64,000 nucleotides of DNA from Agroathelia rolfsii (GCA_018343915.1 JABRWF010000003.1:930001-994000); one strand, 5' to 3'. Counted from the stretch's first letter, positions 11,727-24,936 are shown. Made by a program: numbers and translations. Notes: a model not told the origin generated them from the sequence alone.

Positions 11727-13344
11727 CTTCCAAGCTCGCACCGTTATGTGTATATATTGGTGAGGGGGTATAGTATACACACGGAAAATGGAGGAGATGG
11801 GAGGAGTGGGTGGGCAGCAGCACGCAAGGAAGGCAAGCGAAATGCTCTCATCTTAATGCAAACAGGATGGCCGAGTATGCCGAAAAAATATAGTAATATT
11901 TTTGATTCTGTACGTATCAATAGATTGTGCATGGAGGGGAAAGACGTAAAAAAGCGGGCAAATTTACCCAGATGGAAGAAGAAAGTGCGGTGGCCGCATA
12001 ATCTTCAGCAAATAAATGCAGCAAAGAACCCATAGCAATAAGCCATATTTGGCATGTCGATGTGGAGGTTCTGTCTGCCGGAATTGCCAAGGAGGTGTTT
12101 GTGATGACATGGCTGAGTGATTTGTGCCCTAGATCAAGTCACTTGGGTCGAGGTTCATAGGGCTATAGGGGCCATAGGGTCTGTAATAAGCGACAAAGAA
12201 GAAGGACTGCCGGTCACAGTTCTGATTCCGAGCCAATCACCGACGGTCCGTGGCTTTTTGCCCTCCGTCCGCTACGGCCGTTATCACGCTCCCTCGTCCT
12301 GAACCAGATGATGTTGTTTCTTATCCGTTCGTGGCTGACATCGTGCAAGTCTTGTTGTTCAGTCACTTATCGTTCTTACACTATCGACCCTGTATGGCAT
12401 GGGCTAGCCCGAATACAAACTTACTCTTAACTTTCGACGTCGAATTTCGAGGCATGGTAATCGTTCAGATTGCTGCCATGGTTCAGAATCGGTCCGCGGA
12501 TCCTATACGTAAAAATACCGATATGAGGTCAAGCGATCGACGAACCATTAGACCCATGACGCTCAGACCAGGTAGCGGGATTCTATAGGATGGCAAGTGA
12601 GGACATGGGAGGTGTTGTCTGGGCACCTGCTTTATGGTGCAGCTATATTCAAGGTCCAGACCGACCCTAGTCTTGTCATCATCACACGCCGTCCAGCAAA
12701 ACTTATTCCATCTTTCCGGTTCATTACCTATGCTAGGGAATTCTGTCCTGGCCATATCCACTTAAGCCACTTGACTAAGGGTGCCACAACTTCCACCACA
12801 TCGATGTAAAGCTTAAATGGCGACTCGTTGTTCAGTCGATATGATTCCAGAAAACGCCAAGCATTGGAATGATCAAAGGGTGTACGTTTGGACATCTCAT
12901 ACCGACTATGTCAACTAAGGTGGAAAACTCATCTGATTCGCACTAGTACTGATGTAAAAGGGGATTTAAAATTTAATACTCGTTATTTATGCTCCAACCT
13001 GACGGACCGTTGACTTATGAGTAGAATGGCGTCGTGGTGCGCTTGACTAGACCGTTTACAAGTTTACATTAAACGATATGATATTTAGCCAACCGAGAAT
13101 GTCAGTACCGACATGTTTCTGCAGGAGAGAATACTCAAAGCACTCCGAACAATGTCTCATAGCCTAGCTGAAATGTAAGTTATTGGCGGTAATTTGAAAG
13201 GCACGACAATGCACATCGTCAAACCTACATCCGAATACCCTGAGGTGTCTGCATATTTGGTGAACAAATTGTGAGAGAACCAGAAGTATCAAGGAAACGA
13301 AACGACCCTAATGATGAGAAGAGCAAGGCTTGAAGTTGAAGTTA
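11727..13344. other. Long intergenic gap between MFS-B and the NLR1 pseudogene flank
   Basis: The first 500 bases are MFS promoter flank related to that of copy E (shared stretches such as GATCAAGTCACTTG near 12129 and 43517). The remaining kilobase shows no domain-bearing frame and no clear match to other parts of the window. Confidence 0.45.
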
Positions 13345-13924
13345 ATTTGATCAATGTATCATGCCGCCAATTGCTACATAACTCGGAGAATAATAAGATC
13401 TTTAGGTCCAAACTCCTCGATACAAGAGTTATAACATAGGATATACCCAAAAGGAAGAAATTTTAGAAGGGTGCATCAGAATTGTAGGTCTTGATACATA
13501 TGCCTACAACGCTTATATCGTCAAGTTCTCATGTAGGGATGCGCTTATTTCGAGTTATCTCATACCGAGCCAGCTCATTCTCTTCTGTAATTTGTCATTC
13601 TCGAGCACGTCCAAGTGAATACTCCGTACGTTGTTGGTTATATAGAATCAAAGAAAGTTCGCGATATGTTAGTATTTACTATATATATAATTCCTTGCTT
13701 ACACTAATTAGAAGCGACAAGAGATACATTTGATATAGGAAATTAAATAACCAACCACAAGAACCAAGACCATTGGAACATAAAGTTATAAGAAGCATCA
13801 TCAGTTATCACCGAGAATTCCCTCTTTCATAAAGTCTAGATGATAAATCTAAGGTATTCGATGTTTTAAGACACTAGACACTATAACGAGATGTCGACGT
13901 ACCACTATAACCAGCAGCTTCAAA
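13345..13924. repeat. Duplicated 3' flank of the NLR genes (pair of 31615-32201)
   Basis: This stretch aligns by eye along its whole length with 31615-32201, with scattered substitutions and small indels; shared blocks include ATTGCTACATAACTCGGAG, CGCTTATATCGTCAAGTTC and GTAGGGATGCGCTTATTTC. It lies just beyond the stop of both NLR copies and shows that the duplication extended past the gene. In the second copy a 60-residue hydrophobic frame (31973-32155, minus) is open, but it is broken here, so I do not call a gene. Confidence 0.8.
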
Positions 13925-16900
13925 CTACACTTGACTCGGACAAAAAGGCGGATGGCATTGGGTCCATTTATCTCCACGAGAAAGGCTACAAATATCAATA
14001 CGAAGAGGGTTTCGGACTCCTATAAGAAGGTCTTGATTTGGCGACGCAATGTCAGGATAAAAGTGTTCGGGGGTCCAAAAGAGGTATTTGTTGTCTAAAA
14101 CCTTAGAAGAAATCCATCCGTTGGAGGATGGAAATCTAGGAACAACTAAAAATATAAAGTGCTATAAGTGAAGGGGTTAAACTAATCCTTAGAGAGAACG
14201 CCTACGTATTTCATTGACATTAGTGTGTATTCCTAATGGATCATCTAATATAAGGAAAAAAGGCAAGAGAAGTTTAGAAGTCATACAATGGAGAATTCTA
14301 AAGAATGAACATACTATGCACCAGACAAAGCATTTGAAGCATATCGGAAGTGTCAGGTTAGAGCAGTGTTGCCTTATGAGCCAGAGACGACTCGTTCTCC
14401 ATTAGCCGAGAATCCCACCGATATGACTTCGCAAGTGTGGCCTTGAGATGGGTCAGAGGCGAGCTCGGCCGTATCGGCATTCCAGATCCTGACTGTGGCG
14501 TCGTTTGAGCCAGAGACGACTCGTTTGCCATCAGCCGAGAATCCCACCGATCTCACCCAATCAGTGTGGCCTTGAAATGAGCCGGCGACGAGCTCACCTG
14601 TATTGGCATTCCAGATCCTGACTGTGGCGTCGTTTGAGCCAGAGACGACTCGTTTGCCATCAGCCGAGAATCCCACCGATCTCACCCAATCAGTGTGGCC
14701 TTGAAATGAGCCGGCGACGAGCTCACCTGTATCGGCATTCCAGATCCTGACTGCGCCGTCCCATGAGCCAGAGGCGAATCGCTTGCCATCGCAGGAAAAT
14801 GCAACAGAATTCACGGGTGACATGGCATTGACGCTTAGAAATGCTTGCGGCCATGAGAGCTTGTGCTCATCAATGATGTAGTTACATCCCGGGTATTGCG
14901 GTAGATATATCTGCGAGACTGGTGAGTCCCCAGGCACCAATGGCAATAAAGACAAGTAAAGGTGCTGCGTGCTTTCCTGCATAATGCGAGCGTAGGCGCT
15001 TCCGAATCGATAGGCGTCGCGTACAAGAAGCTGTAGGTCGTCTATATCCGTCTAATTGCGCATTCAGTTAGCTACTTCATCTTGTGCATTAGTGAGGAGT
15101 ATATACCATAGAAGCAAGCCAGTTTTGAAGTTTGATTAATTGGTCCAATGCTACGCTCATCTTTCCCATCAAACTCATCGCTTCAAACCAGAAAAGCAAA
15201 TGAGAACGCATAAACTCGTCAACCCGATCAACCCATTCCCACGTGATAGGAAACTGTCTAAGGTGTTCTACCCAGTTGCGACAAGCATAACTGAGATGTG
15301 TGGGAATGTTCCGTGCGATTCGTGCGTCTAGATCCTTGACATCCGAATTGGGTATGTAAGATGTCGTTAAATTACATATATTAAATCTAAGTAGCCGTCG
15401 CATCTCCCGAAACAGAGCGTTCATCAGCCTTGCGTCCTGCTTTTCAACGTCGATCCAGTAGTCCCCACCGCGAGATTCCGTCGTCAAGAAATCGGAAAAT
15501 GACACGTGGAGCGGCTGAACTGGTTCATCACGGCGCGAAACACCACTCAAAAGCGAGCCGAGTGGTGTCAAGATATTGTCGATAGCGTCTTTGTCTTCGT
15601 CGTCATACCATAGGCAGGCTAAACCCTCCATCGACATAGGCTCTCGCAGAGACAGAATACGTCCCATGATGATTTGAAAGCGTCGACTGGTAGCGTCTCC
15701 GCGCTTGAACCCGGACAGCCGATCAAGAATAGTCTTGTAGAGAGCGTCAAGACCATTGTAAGCGCGTAGTTTCATGACCTCGGCTATCCTCTCCATCGGA
15801 TTATGCCCTATCTTGCCTTCTCCCCTGATATACTTGCATGCAGTAGCCGCCCATTGGAATAATCGTTCTGAACGCTCGACAATATGCCGAGTCCAGCTGT
15901 CGATGCCGGCCTCGTCGAGCCCGGGGATGTCATGCAAGCTTTTGCGGACGTAACTCTCGATGTCGACACTGGTTAGGAACGCGTCGGCATCGTGTAGCTG
16001 GAACCGAAGTACCCAGGGCTTTTGGTCGAGCACGTGGACGATGTCAGCCTCGGGACGGGAAGTGATCAGAAAGCGGAAACTGGGTGGAAGCTCTGGGATT
16101 CTTTCAAGACATCGAGGATTCGCTGACGTTCTTGTACGGTCCCACTCTCGTCTAGAGCGTCGATGATGATTAGGGTAGGTCCAATGTTGTCTAGCGTCCC
16201 TGCTGGGCGGAGGATGAAGTTCTGAAATTGCTCTGCGACAGTTGAGCAGTCGCGGATGGCGGTGGATTGCGTGAGCAAGCTGACAAGACAAGCCTTCCAA
16301 CCGTCGTTAATATCGGTGAGATGCCGGGAGAGCGTAGCAAAGAGACGGTTGAGGCCGGACTCAGTCCTAGTCGAGGCGTTGAAAAAGAATGACACGCAGC
16401 GACGCTGGTCGGTCAGCTGATCAGCGACCGATCGAGCTACAGATGACTTTCCACATCCAGCGACACCTGAAAGCTAGTATACTCGAGTTTCGTCTTCGTC
16501 TATAGGCCGGGAGAACCACCTAGTAATACCGCGGATGACATTCTCGCATGTTCCGATAAGGCACGGGTCTGGTTTATGAAGGTTGGTGGCACGATACATG
16601 TCGTTCATCAGTTGTGTAGATTCTGGAGGGGGGGGGGGGAAGGGAGCAATAAGAGTGTAGTATAGGCTCTAAAAAAATGTGCTCTTACCTATGTTGTCGA
16701 TCTTGTTTGCAATCTGATACACGGTGATCGCAGTAGCAATGGCAGTTTTTCGATCAAAGTCCTTCCTGAGTTGCTTGAATTTCTGCTGGTATCCATCCAC
16801 CTTGTCGCTGAAATCCGTCGTCATAGCCTTTGCCATACGCTCACCTGTATGTTGATCGGTTAATTGGTATAAAGTAAATGTCACCATACAGGAGTTATCC

Positions 16901-18099
16901 TACCAAAGTTACGCGATGTATAATCGCCGATGAAAAACGCGCATTCTGCTGTTTGCTGGCACATCAGTTGGATAGTCTTTTGATGGCTCTTGACTAGCTT
17001 AAGCGGTCCGGCTTCCACCACATACGAATAAATGTCGTTCATGCTTTCCAATAGGCTTTGGATCTTCTTATCTCTTTTGCTCTGAGCTATGATAGCCTGG
17101 AATTCATGGTAAGAGTAAATTTTTATATAACGCCCACGAAATAACAGCCTGCCTTCAGGGGTAGCGACAGCACGGACTATGCCAAGTGAGCATAGGGGTG
17201 AATCTTGCCAGAAAAAAAGAGGGTCAAAATGTAGAAGCTTTTTCAACATTTTTGGTGATCCTTACCTCCAAGATGACATCGACGATCTTGACAAAAATAC
17301 TGATGTTTACCACGAGCGGCTTCCAGATATTATAGGTGCCGTGTATCTTCTTCACCCCGGTGCTCGCTCCGAATAGCAACGCTTTAGCAAATCCTACTGT
17401 CTTCGGCCGTTTGCTCGTAGTTGCGATCGCATTTTTTGCACTTTGAACCTGCGCATCGGTTAACAAGAGCCCAGGATCGCCGGACGTACGAAGCAGTGTC
17501 AGCTTAATGAACCCTTGTGTTTGATGCATCTGATTCTTCTCATCCCGCTTGTAGATTGATTCCTGAGTTGTCTCGCCTGTGGCCATCTGGTTAAACGAAG
17601 TCACTCATCAACACAGGACAAATCGTAATCTCACTTTCATTGTCGCCAAGGAATGTCGAGACCTTCAACGGCGCATTTAGTTCGCCAACCAGATGATCTT
17701 CACCGAAAGTATGTTTGGCATAAAGCTGAACGTTCAAAAGTCCTTCATCAACCATAGACATGTTGCTGTCCAAAATACGTTACATTTTCGGTTTGGAAAA
17801 TCAGGTGTAAATACTCACAAGTAGAGTTCATCGTTCCACTCAGGCCCATTGCGTTGCTTAACAGCGGTCGTCCATTGTATTTGGTCATCAATCGTGACGA
17901 CGAGGTAGAAGGTTCCGACGCTATGCTTGATACGACCTATCACAGGCAGATCATGACCAGACATGTCTACAAGAAATCGACGATGAAAGTAAGGTATAAG
18001 CCGCTATATCCGTGTCTGCGACCTAGATGCAAGACCATAGTGTATACCTGAGACTTTGAGGTATGCCTTTTTGTTGGACATTGTTGCGGACGTAGTCAT
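13925..18099 (-). pseudogene. NLR1: decayed C2-NACHT-WD40 STAND receptor
   Basis: Paralogue of the receptor at 32202-37112, same exon order: start at 18099 (MTTSATMSNKKAYLKVSG), C2-like domain (exons around 17600-18050), helical region (17224-17604, 16669-17249), NACHT and WD40. Three lesions are visible. A nonsense codon TAG at 16474-16476 replaces the Trp of VYWLSG just before the P-loop (SGVAGCGKSS). A 1-bp deletion near 16098-16107 shifts frame between LDVLK and the LPPSFRFLITSRPE sensor segment. A TAA at about 14374-14376 ends the WD40 array after three full repeats and part of a fourth. The C-terminal exon (GWISSKVLDNKYLFWTPEHF ... DKWTQCHPPFCPSQV, stop 13925-13927) remains open, which shows where the gene once ended. 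The WD repeats differ from those of NLR2 (SNDATVRIWNA, FQGHTDWVRS). Loss looks recent. Confidence 0.85.
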
Positions 18100-18736
18100 G
18101 TTGCACTGACAGTGAGAGTAATTACACAGGAATAGGCGCCTATTTTCAGTTGGAAACTAAGAGCTTTACGAGGGTAGAACACGTGGTAATGATGATGATG
18201 TGGTGATATTATAGCTCTCTTCGACTGGTTCCTAGTCATGTGCATGTATAATATTTGATTGCTTGTATTGAATGTATATGCATGTGTACATGTGCGTATA
18301 TAGGTAGCAAATGGCACACGATATGGAGGTGTAGACTGTATGGATTTTCAAGGCGTATCGTCGCGTTACTCTCGAGGATTTGGAAACTGAGGAATATCCA
18401 GAAGCCAGAAAAGCGTGCAATCTCCTTCGAATGTTGAAGACCGTGAGTATTTGAGGAAGTCCAAAAGACCACATTGGCAGCTTGGGATCGTGTGTCGTCG
18501 GAGTCAAAAGTGAGCCTAGTTGCTGACTTTACCAAGGTACACGTGATCTTCTCGGCTTCTGATTGGTTGCTTCCTGGGTAAAAGCAACGACTTTTTGTGT
18601 GAAAAACCAAAGTGCTAGCATTTAGCTACCCAGATCCCGGCAGCAACCACCGGCCCGGGCACTGGCATAATTGAATTCATATACTCGTTCTCAACTCTTT
18701 CAAGTTCGGCTGCACTCAAAAGCGTCCTTCTCAGTC
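18100..18736. other. Divergent promoter region, NLR1 pseudogene / AlkB pseudogene 1
   Basis: Head-to-head gap between the NLR1 start (-) and the AlkB-pseudo1 start (+). It is homologous to 37113-38021 (shared CACGTGGT..., ATGTGCATGTA and TATTGAATGTATATGCATGT), showing that the NLR-AlkB junction was copied as a block. No gene is supported inside it. Confidence 0.6.
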
Positions 18737-20411
18737 ATGCAAAACAAAGGCACGGATACACTGCTCGCCATTCTTGCTAGCTTATTAGATACTCCATTCG
18801 ACAATACATTGATCCTTCTCAACGCGCTAACTCCCTCCAGCGATGTTTACAAGGCCACTCGCTCCCTCAACAAGAAGCAAGACAAGACCCGTGAACATGA
18901 TAACGACTCACTTTGAGCATCCAAACGCAAGGGGCACCAGTCAATGGGCAGTGTAATTGGCTTATGAAAACATCCACATCTGAAATGTTAACACCGAATA
19001 CTGACGATGTGATTTATCGACTGGATCCCCACGAAAAGTGTTTCAAGAAAGAGAAATAATCACCATCTCCTACAAAGAAACCTACCATCGGCCCGATGAC
19101 AGTGCTGCACCAGGTGCCATCTCAGATCACCACGCCAAGTGGTGGCTTTTTGACTGCGTCGTCAAGAGACCAGTTTCTTCATCCGTAAGAACGATGGAGG
19201 TGATGGTAAAGACAACTGGGGTGGGGCTGCCTAGTGCCGGTAGGGACCCCGCCTCCAAATGCACAGATACTCGCATGGATTTTGTGTGTTCGCTAGATAC
19301 AATGCCAGTGGACGACCGACGGAATCGCTAATGGACTTCCCTCCCGCTATAGACGAGGCTTGTACCATCATTGAGTGTATAGTGAATGAAGAGCTGAAGA
19401 TGAGGAAGTAATTTCCGCTAGAATGTGCGCCGCTCGCCGAATTCACCGATGGCGACAATCTGGTTTGGGATCCAAATGTTATCGCTTCAAGTTGTTACAA
19501 AGGTGGCAAAGAGAGCGTAGGGTCCTATTAAGACCGGTTTAGTAGTCTATGGCATTTTCATCCTTGTATTCATATTCTCTAAAGAACTTACATACATTGG
19601 ACTATATCCGACCATTGCACCTCTCAACCCGGACACGTGAAGAATATTCCGTCCAAGGGAAACACCACCCGCCGACAAGACTCACCTTGGTCAAGTGCAA
19701 ACATACAACATTCATTTTACCCACAATTCCACATGCCATTTCAGACCATTGATTCAGCATGCACCTTTCTAAATCCCTCTTTCCCTTTAGCTCATAATTA
19801 TGCATGCTTCCCGTCTCGAGCGCTTCAAGCACTCGATCCCTCTATAGCCCACCATCGACCTCCTCCGCCCTTCTGCTCGGCTAGCTTCGCCAGATCTCCC
19901 TCCACAGGAACCGTCTAATACCCAAGTACGTAGACCATTTTTTTCACGGCTTCGCAGCGCTAGTAATCACATGGCCTCGATGGCGCAGCGCAGCCACGCA
20001 ATATGAAGTGCTTCGACTGACATAGCGCTTGGCCGTGGATGAATATCACCTTTTTGTTTCTACTGACTAGAATTTGCACCTTCCGTTATCCCAAGGTGCG
20101 ATTGTGAGGTATCAACCATACTCAGACCGGACATGAAGAAGAAAAAGAAAAAGAAAAGAGCAAGACTACGACCGCGGATGGGGGTCTTCTCTGGTGTCGG
20201 TGCCAGCAATAAATAGTAACAATGATACGGAAGATCAGGCGGTGGCGCTATGACCTCCGGGCAAATAAAAGTACTGGTGGTTGTGTTACGCGGTGGGGAA
20301 GAGGGCGCAAAGCGAAGGAAAAGAAGCTCAAGTCCTTCTGGAAAGTGCTTGATTTTGAAGGTGAGGGTCGAGGACTAGCGGTTGGAGAGCGACATGTCTC
20401 GAACGCAAAAT
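18737..20411 (+). pseudogene. AlkB-GRF dioxygenase pseudogene 1
   Basis: Decayed copy of the oxygenase at 38022-39894. It starts with an ATG at 18737 and runs in frame through the CUE-like segment (DTLLAILASLLDTPFDNTLI) until TGA at 18914-18916, where the intact gene has a CGA Arg codon. Further frame breaks follow. The iron-binding HSD triplet of the intact protein is gone: the matching DNA near 19523 reads GGGTCCTATTAAGACCGG. A GRF-like C-terminus (CDCEVSTILRPDMKK) is still readable around 20095-20140, and the end (near 20411) matches the intact copy. It cannot make an active enzyme. Confidence 0.85.
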
Positions 20412-21077
20412 AATGCAAGTGTATATTTTTTATTATTATCTCTTTTTTCCATCGCAGGTATGGCCCTCCATCCTCCGCCTAGTGACGGGCTAATTGGTAC
20501 GTGCTATAATTTTATCATTATTCATGGTTGCGCTTTTAGTTGTCTGTGTTTTCAGTAATAGATGTGGACTAGGCGTCGTGATTTATGATTAATTCATAAA
20601 CTGGATATCAAACTGTATATCCAATACTCATCATCAGCGGCACTATGGCTCCAGGCATGTGGGTACATGTACTTTGATTCTAGCAAAAAAAAACAGAGAT
20701 AGATAAAGAGTTGGATGGGTTTCCGAGTGCAGACATTGCCGAATGGTATATCACCTACTCCAATCAGTCAACCGTGTCCTCAGCCCCCCTTATCTACTTT
20801 ATGTTCCTAGCTCGTTCTTGTATATATATTAGCGCCCGTAGTATGATACTTGAAGTATTTCCCTCATTAGTTCTTAGATACATTCAGTGCGGCGGTATCA
20901 TAAATATCATTGGGCGAAAATCAGACCAATGTTGCCAAATAGGCAACACATTAAATGGTAAGAGGTTGTAATAAATCGATAAAATATTCACAAAAAAAGG
21001 GTAGAAGGGAAGAAAAAAACCATAAAATACAAGAATCATCTGGCTCGAGAACTTTTTTTTAGGGGGGAAGGGAGGTA
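20412..21077. repeat. Duplicated AlkB-3'/MFS-3' intergenic block, copy 1
   Basis: Convergent intergenic block shared with 26141-26775 and, more diverged, 39895-41108. Shared stretches include GTGGACTAGGCGTCGT, CAGTGACGGGCTAATT-like sequence and GTGCAGACATTG. It ends with the AGAATCATCT/CTCGAGA motif and an oligo-T run placed just beyond each MFS stop codon. In this copy it is interrupted at the TA at 21076 by the element described next. Confidence 0.75.
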
Positions 21078-22051
21078 CAGTGTAAGACACCTCTTTGCAA
21101 CCTACAAGTACTTTGCAACTACATTTATATCTTGCCACCAAATCATGATCATGCCAAAATTATGTTCGGGATTCAACAGGATAGTGACCAAGAGTGTAAA
21201 ATATTTTTCTCAGGTAGATCTAGTAGGTATGGCCTAAGAGAAAGAGAATCCATCCCAAGCTGGCTAAGTTTTAGGCTGATTACAACTTTTCGGAGCAAAC
21301 TATAGTCTCAAAAATATCGGATTAATTATTTTTATAGAATAACTATGTATCAAAGGATCGTAAACATAAGAGCTCCGGGACGTATTTGTGTTGAGATATC
21401 GCAACGGCGATCAAAGATGTGCAGCGACGACAAGTTTCGGCGTGCGCATCTTATCTGAGTATTTTGTATGTTTTGTGTTTTGAATATTCTGAATATTTTG
21501 TGTGATTTACATAGTCTGAGTTTCGCCGCATATACTCATGTTTTACTTACATCGTGTGTTTCTCATGTTCCGAAGTTTCTACGATAGTTTATTACCTTTG
21601 ATAGGAACATTGTATATATATTGCTTGTAGTTACGACAATTTATTCTACAGTCGTGTGTATTACCCCTAGCGTGATATATTACTAATAATTTGATATGTG
21701 GATGTGTGGCAAGACCAATAGTTTTGCTGATGTAGCCATCTAGCTACGAGCGTGACGGACTTATCTATTGGCCTCCTGATCAAGCGTGACAACACTAGGA
21801 GCGTTTTGGCGGAGAGAAAGGTATCACACGCATGTCACGGGTGCAAAGTACTTGTACTGAGGCCTCCTTTCGTCGTTTTCAGTATTTACATTCTACAGCG
21901 CGTAAATCATGATAGAATTACTTCATATTGAATAAATACAAGCTTCATTAATTTCCCGTCATGGCAGTATAACTTATCAGTTTTTAATCCTCTAACAAGG
22001 AGAGAGATTTCACTCCCGAAAAGTTGGCTGCAAAGTAACTGTATTACAGTG
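21078..22051. mobile_element. 974-bp non-autonomous TIR DNA element (Tc1/mariner-like, TA target)
   Basis: The matching intergenic blocks beside MFS-D and MFS-E lack this sequence, so it is an insertion. Its ends are imperfect terminal inverted repeats of about 28 bp: left CAGTGTAAGACACCTCTTTG, right end in reverse complement CACTGTAATACAGTTACTTTG. The element is flanked by TA on both sides (21076-21077 and 22052-22053), as expected for Tc1/mariner-type target duplication. A second, subterminal inverted repeat pairs ACAAGTACTTTGCA (about 21109) with TGCAAAGTACTTGT (about 21843). No transposase frame is present, so it would need transposase supplied in trans. The superfamily is inferred from the TA and TIR only. 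Confidence 0.7.
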
Positions 22052-22062
22052 TATCTACTTTA

Positions 22063-24116
22063 TTATGTTCTAGCGTGCGCCTCGATCTTTTTCGACACAG
22101 ACCAGCCGACAAAGGACATGCCAACCATGACAAGGACCCAGAAGTGGCCGCCAAGAATGTTATATCTCCTAGACAAGGTAAAGACAGTGCTATTTAAAAA
22201 GAAGGATCAGCCATTTCATTCGTTTTCGAATCAGGGAAAAGAAAGAGACGAGGTACCTGACAAACGCAGGGGCGAAAGCACGAGAGCAGGACATGCAGAA
22301 TTGAACCAGGCCGTTCGCAGCACCAAGCACAGCGGCGTTGGGCGCGTTCTCCTTGACAAGGATTATACTAAGTCTGTTATCGTGTCAGAAAAATGACAAA
22401 AGCATTTGGATTTAACAAGGGAAGCGTGCGTACGTATACACCAAACAAGCCACCCGTGACAACCCAAGTGTGATCACTATGCCGATCCACATCATTGCGG
22501 CGCTAGTATTGCTCTGCTTCCCAGCGCGGACGATGAAGTTCAGTATGGGGAGTGCGGCAAATGTAGGGCCCCAGAGTGACATATTGAAACTGTACGTCTT
22601 AGCATGGTCAAACCTGCGAAGGATGTAGGGCATGAAGAATAGCTGCATAGTAGCGGAGATGTACCCCGCCGAGGAAAGACAGTAGCCAATTTGAGCGGTC
22701 TGTTAGAGTTTAGAACGGGAAGGGGGGTAAGTATCCCTCCGTTATTTGAATCGGAAAGATGAAACATACCGACAAGCCCAAGCCACCATGCTCGACCGAA
22801 GTATAACAGAACAGCACAAACACAACATCAAATGCTGATGAGATAAAGGCGAACAAGAATCCGGACGTGCTCAGCGCAAACATGACTGGATCTCTGAGCA
22901 ACGCCCGAAACGAAGTAGGTTGCTCAGATAAAGGTGGTTGCTCCGATGTGGATGTTGGAGTGCCTGGGGTGGCTTGATATGTCCGAGACACACGCTTGGG
23001 TGCTGATCTTGTGTTTTGAACATCTCTTTTGCTGGGGAGTGTCTGTGATTGCTATTCATGAGCGAAATGATAAGGTTATAATAAATACACTTACCTCCTC
23101 AAGGAAGAAATAGCCAACAGTAACCGAGAAAAAGCCAACCATTGCAGTGATGAACCCAGGTAGGAAGAAAGGATGCTGCCTTAAGAAAGCATAGTCGAGC
23201 CATTGAGGGAAGCGATCGGCGGGTCTGGAGAACAATCCGCCAATGAGAGGTCTAAGGAGTAGTTTGTTAGTCGGTATGTTGATTAAAGATTTATTGGGCT
23301 CAAGACTACATACCCTATGACAGTGCCCAATGGCCAGAGCAATCCGTAAATTGGGTATACCTTGGCCTGGTTTGTACTATCCGTGATCTCGGCGAGAACG
23401 GAGTGTACCACTGCTGTATTCCCAGAGAAGAGACCAGCTAAAAATAGGATTAGTTAGTGCAATCGAATTTAGGCGGGTCAACTTAATCAAACAGAACATA
23501 CCTATTGACCGATCCAACACAACACCGTAGAAAGACGTGGACAGGCCAACACAGAATGTGGCTGAGGAAACGCCGATGATGCCAGTAAGAATGATTGGTT
23601 TCCTTCCAATAATGTCTACACACGTAGTTTAGAATAAAAACATACGAGGAGATGTTTGGGCGCCTAGTTCTCACCTGATAGACGAGCGAATTGGTAAATA
23701 GTTAGGAGCTGTGCGATAGCAAAAGCGCTTTCCTATATGCATGTGTTGCTGATATTAACAAGGTATAACATACACAAAGAACTGGTACGTACGGCAAGCC
23801 CACTGTACAATCCAATCTTGGAAGGATCATCGGTGACGCGCAGATAGCTCATGAACTCGTTCACATAAGGGAATATTTGCGAGAATGCGATTGGGTCTAT
23901 AATCCGCACACAGCAAAGCGCAGTGAGCTGGCCTTTGGGAATGGGTGCAATATGCCGCCTACTTAGCAAGGACTGCGACTCCGAGTTGGAGTCAAGCGTG
24001 TCTTGCTGTTGTTGTTCGGAGAGATCATTATAGGTCGCGACTGAGTCGCCATTAGAGGTTCTGGTTGAATCGTCATTGTTGTTGTTAACAGCTGCGGCAT
24101 GGTTATCATCTATCAT
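22063..24116 (-). CDS. MFS transporter, copy C
   Basis: Same family and exon plan as copies B, D and E. Start at 24116 (MIDDNHAAAVNNNNDD) with Asn-rich, Ser/Glu/Gln-rich N-tail, then GQLTALCCVRIIDPIAFSQI and FPYVNEFMSYLRVTDD. Downstream: GRKPIILTGIIGVSSAT, WPLGTVIG, PLIGGLFSRPADRFPQW, STSGFLFAFISSAFDVV, FMPYILRRFDHAKTYSFNMS and VLGAANGLVQFCMSCSRAF. It ends KKIEARTRT-like (SKKIEAHART) with stop TAA at 22063-22065. Predicted 12-TM transporter; no break was noticed. The 974-bp TIR element sits 12 bases beyond the stop codon and might alter its 3' end formation. Its 5' side shares a divergent promoter block with AlkB pseudogene 2. Confidence 0.85.
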
Positions 24117-24936
24117 CCTCCAAGCTAGTATCTATTGTATGTGTGTATTGACAAGGGGGTGTAATGTACACAGGGAGAGTGGAGATGGGTGAGGTGGGTG
24201 GGCAGCATCAGCACACAAGAAAAAGGCAATCAAAACGCTCCTGTCTCAGTGCAGGCTAGATATCCAAATATGCCTAAATTCGGCACATATATATGTGATC
24301 CTGTAATATAGACTGGAGGCTGTTGGCGTCGTTCCGGAGTAAGACAAGCTTGGGACAGCCACCTTGACTGCTGCAGTCAACTCTGTCTAAAGTGATACGC
24401 TCCGGAGGCTCTGGTTTTCTTTCTTATAATAAATGTTCAAGAGATAACAATCTTTTAGGACAGTAAGCCCTCATAACCGCATCGCAAAAACAGAGTGCAG
24501 GGGCTAGAGATGAATGCAAACAAGGCGTCTAAAGGGCATAGCTTCAGATAGAGTGGACTACATGTGGGCAGCCTGAGTGATGTGTTGATGTATTGACGCG
24601 TTCACATGTTTCTATTCCAACGAATCCACGGCCCTGGCTAGATTATGTCATCAGCTCCTCGCACAGCCACTCTTCCGTTGCGGCTGAATGGCTGTGCAAC
24701 GACCCTGAAGTGACACACTTGCGGCTGCTATCTCCCACACAACATCATAGTCCCCGTAGTGTAACGTATATCAACCCCAATACATTATTGTAGCCCTTTT
24801 AAGGAGCCAACTGTTCTTCTGATGGCCGCTATGTGTTGGTTCTCTCGGTTGATTACAACCCATGACTGGCTCTTACGAGGATTAATACACCTGTTCTCAA
24901 GTCTTTTGATGTGACTCTGAAAGATCCTTCTTAATC
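24117..24936. promoter_or_regulatory. Divergent MFS-C / AlkB-pseudo2 intergenic block
   Basis: Head-to-head gap shared with 28807-29769 (MFS-D / AlkB-pseudo3). Matching stretches include CAACTCTGTCTA, TTCACATGTTTCTAT versus TTGACATGTTTCTAT, and CATGACTGGCTCTTAC just upstream of the oxygenase start. It presumably holds both promoters. No gene is seen in it. Confidence 0.6.
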
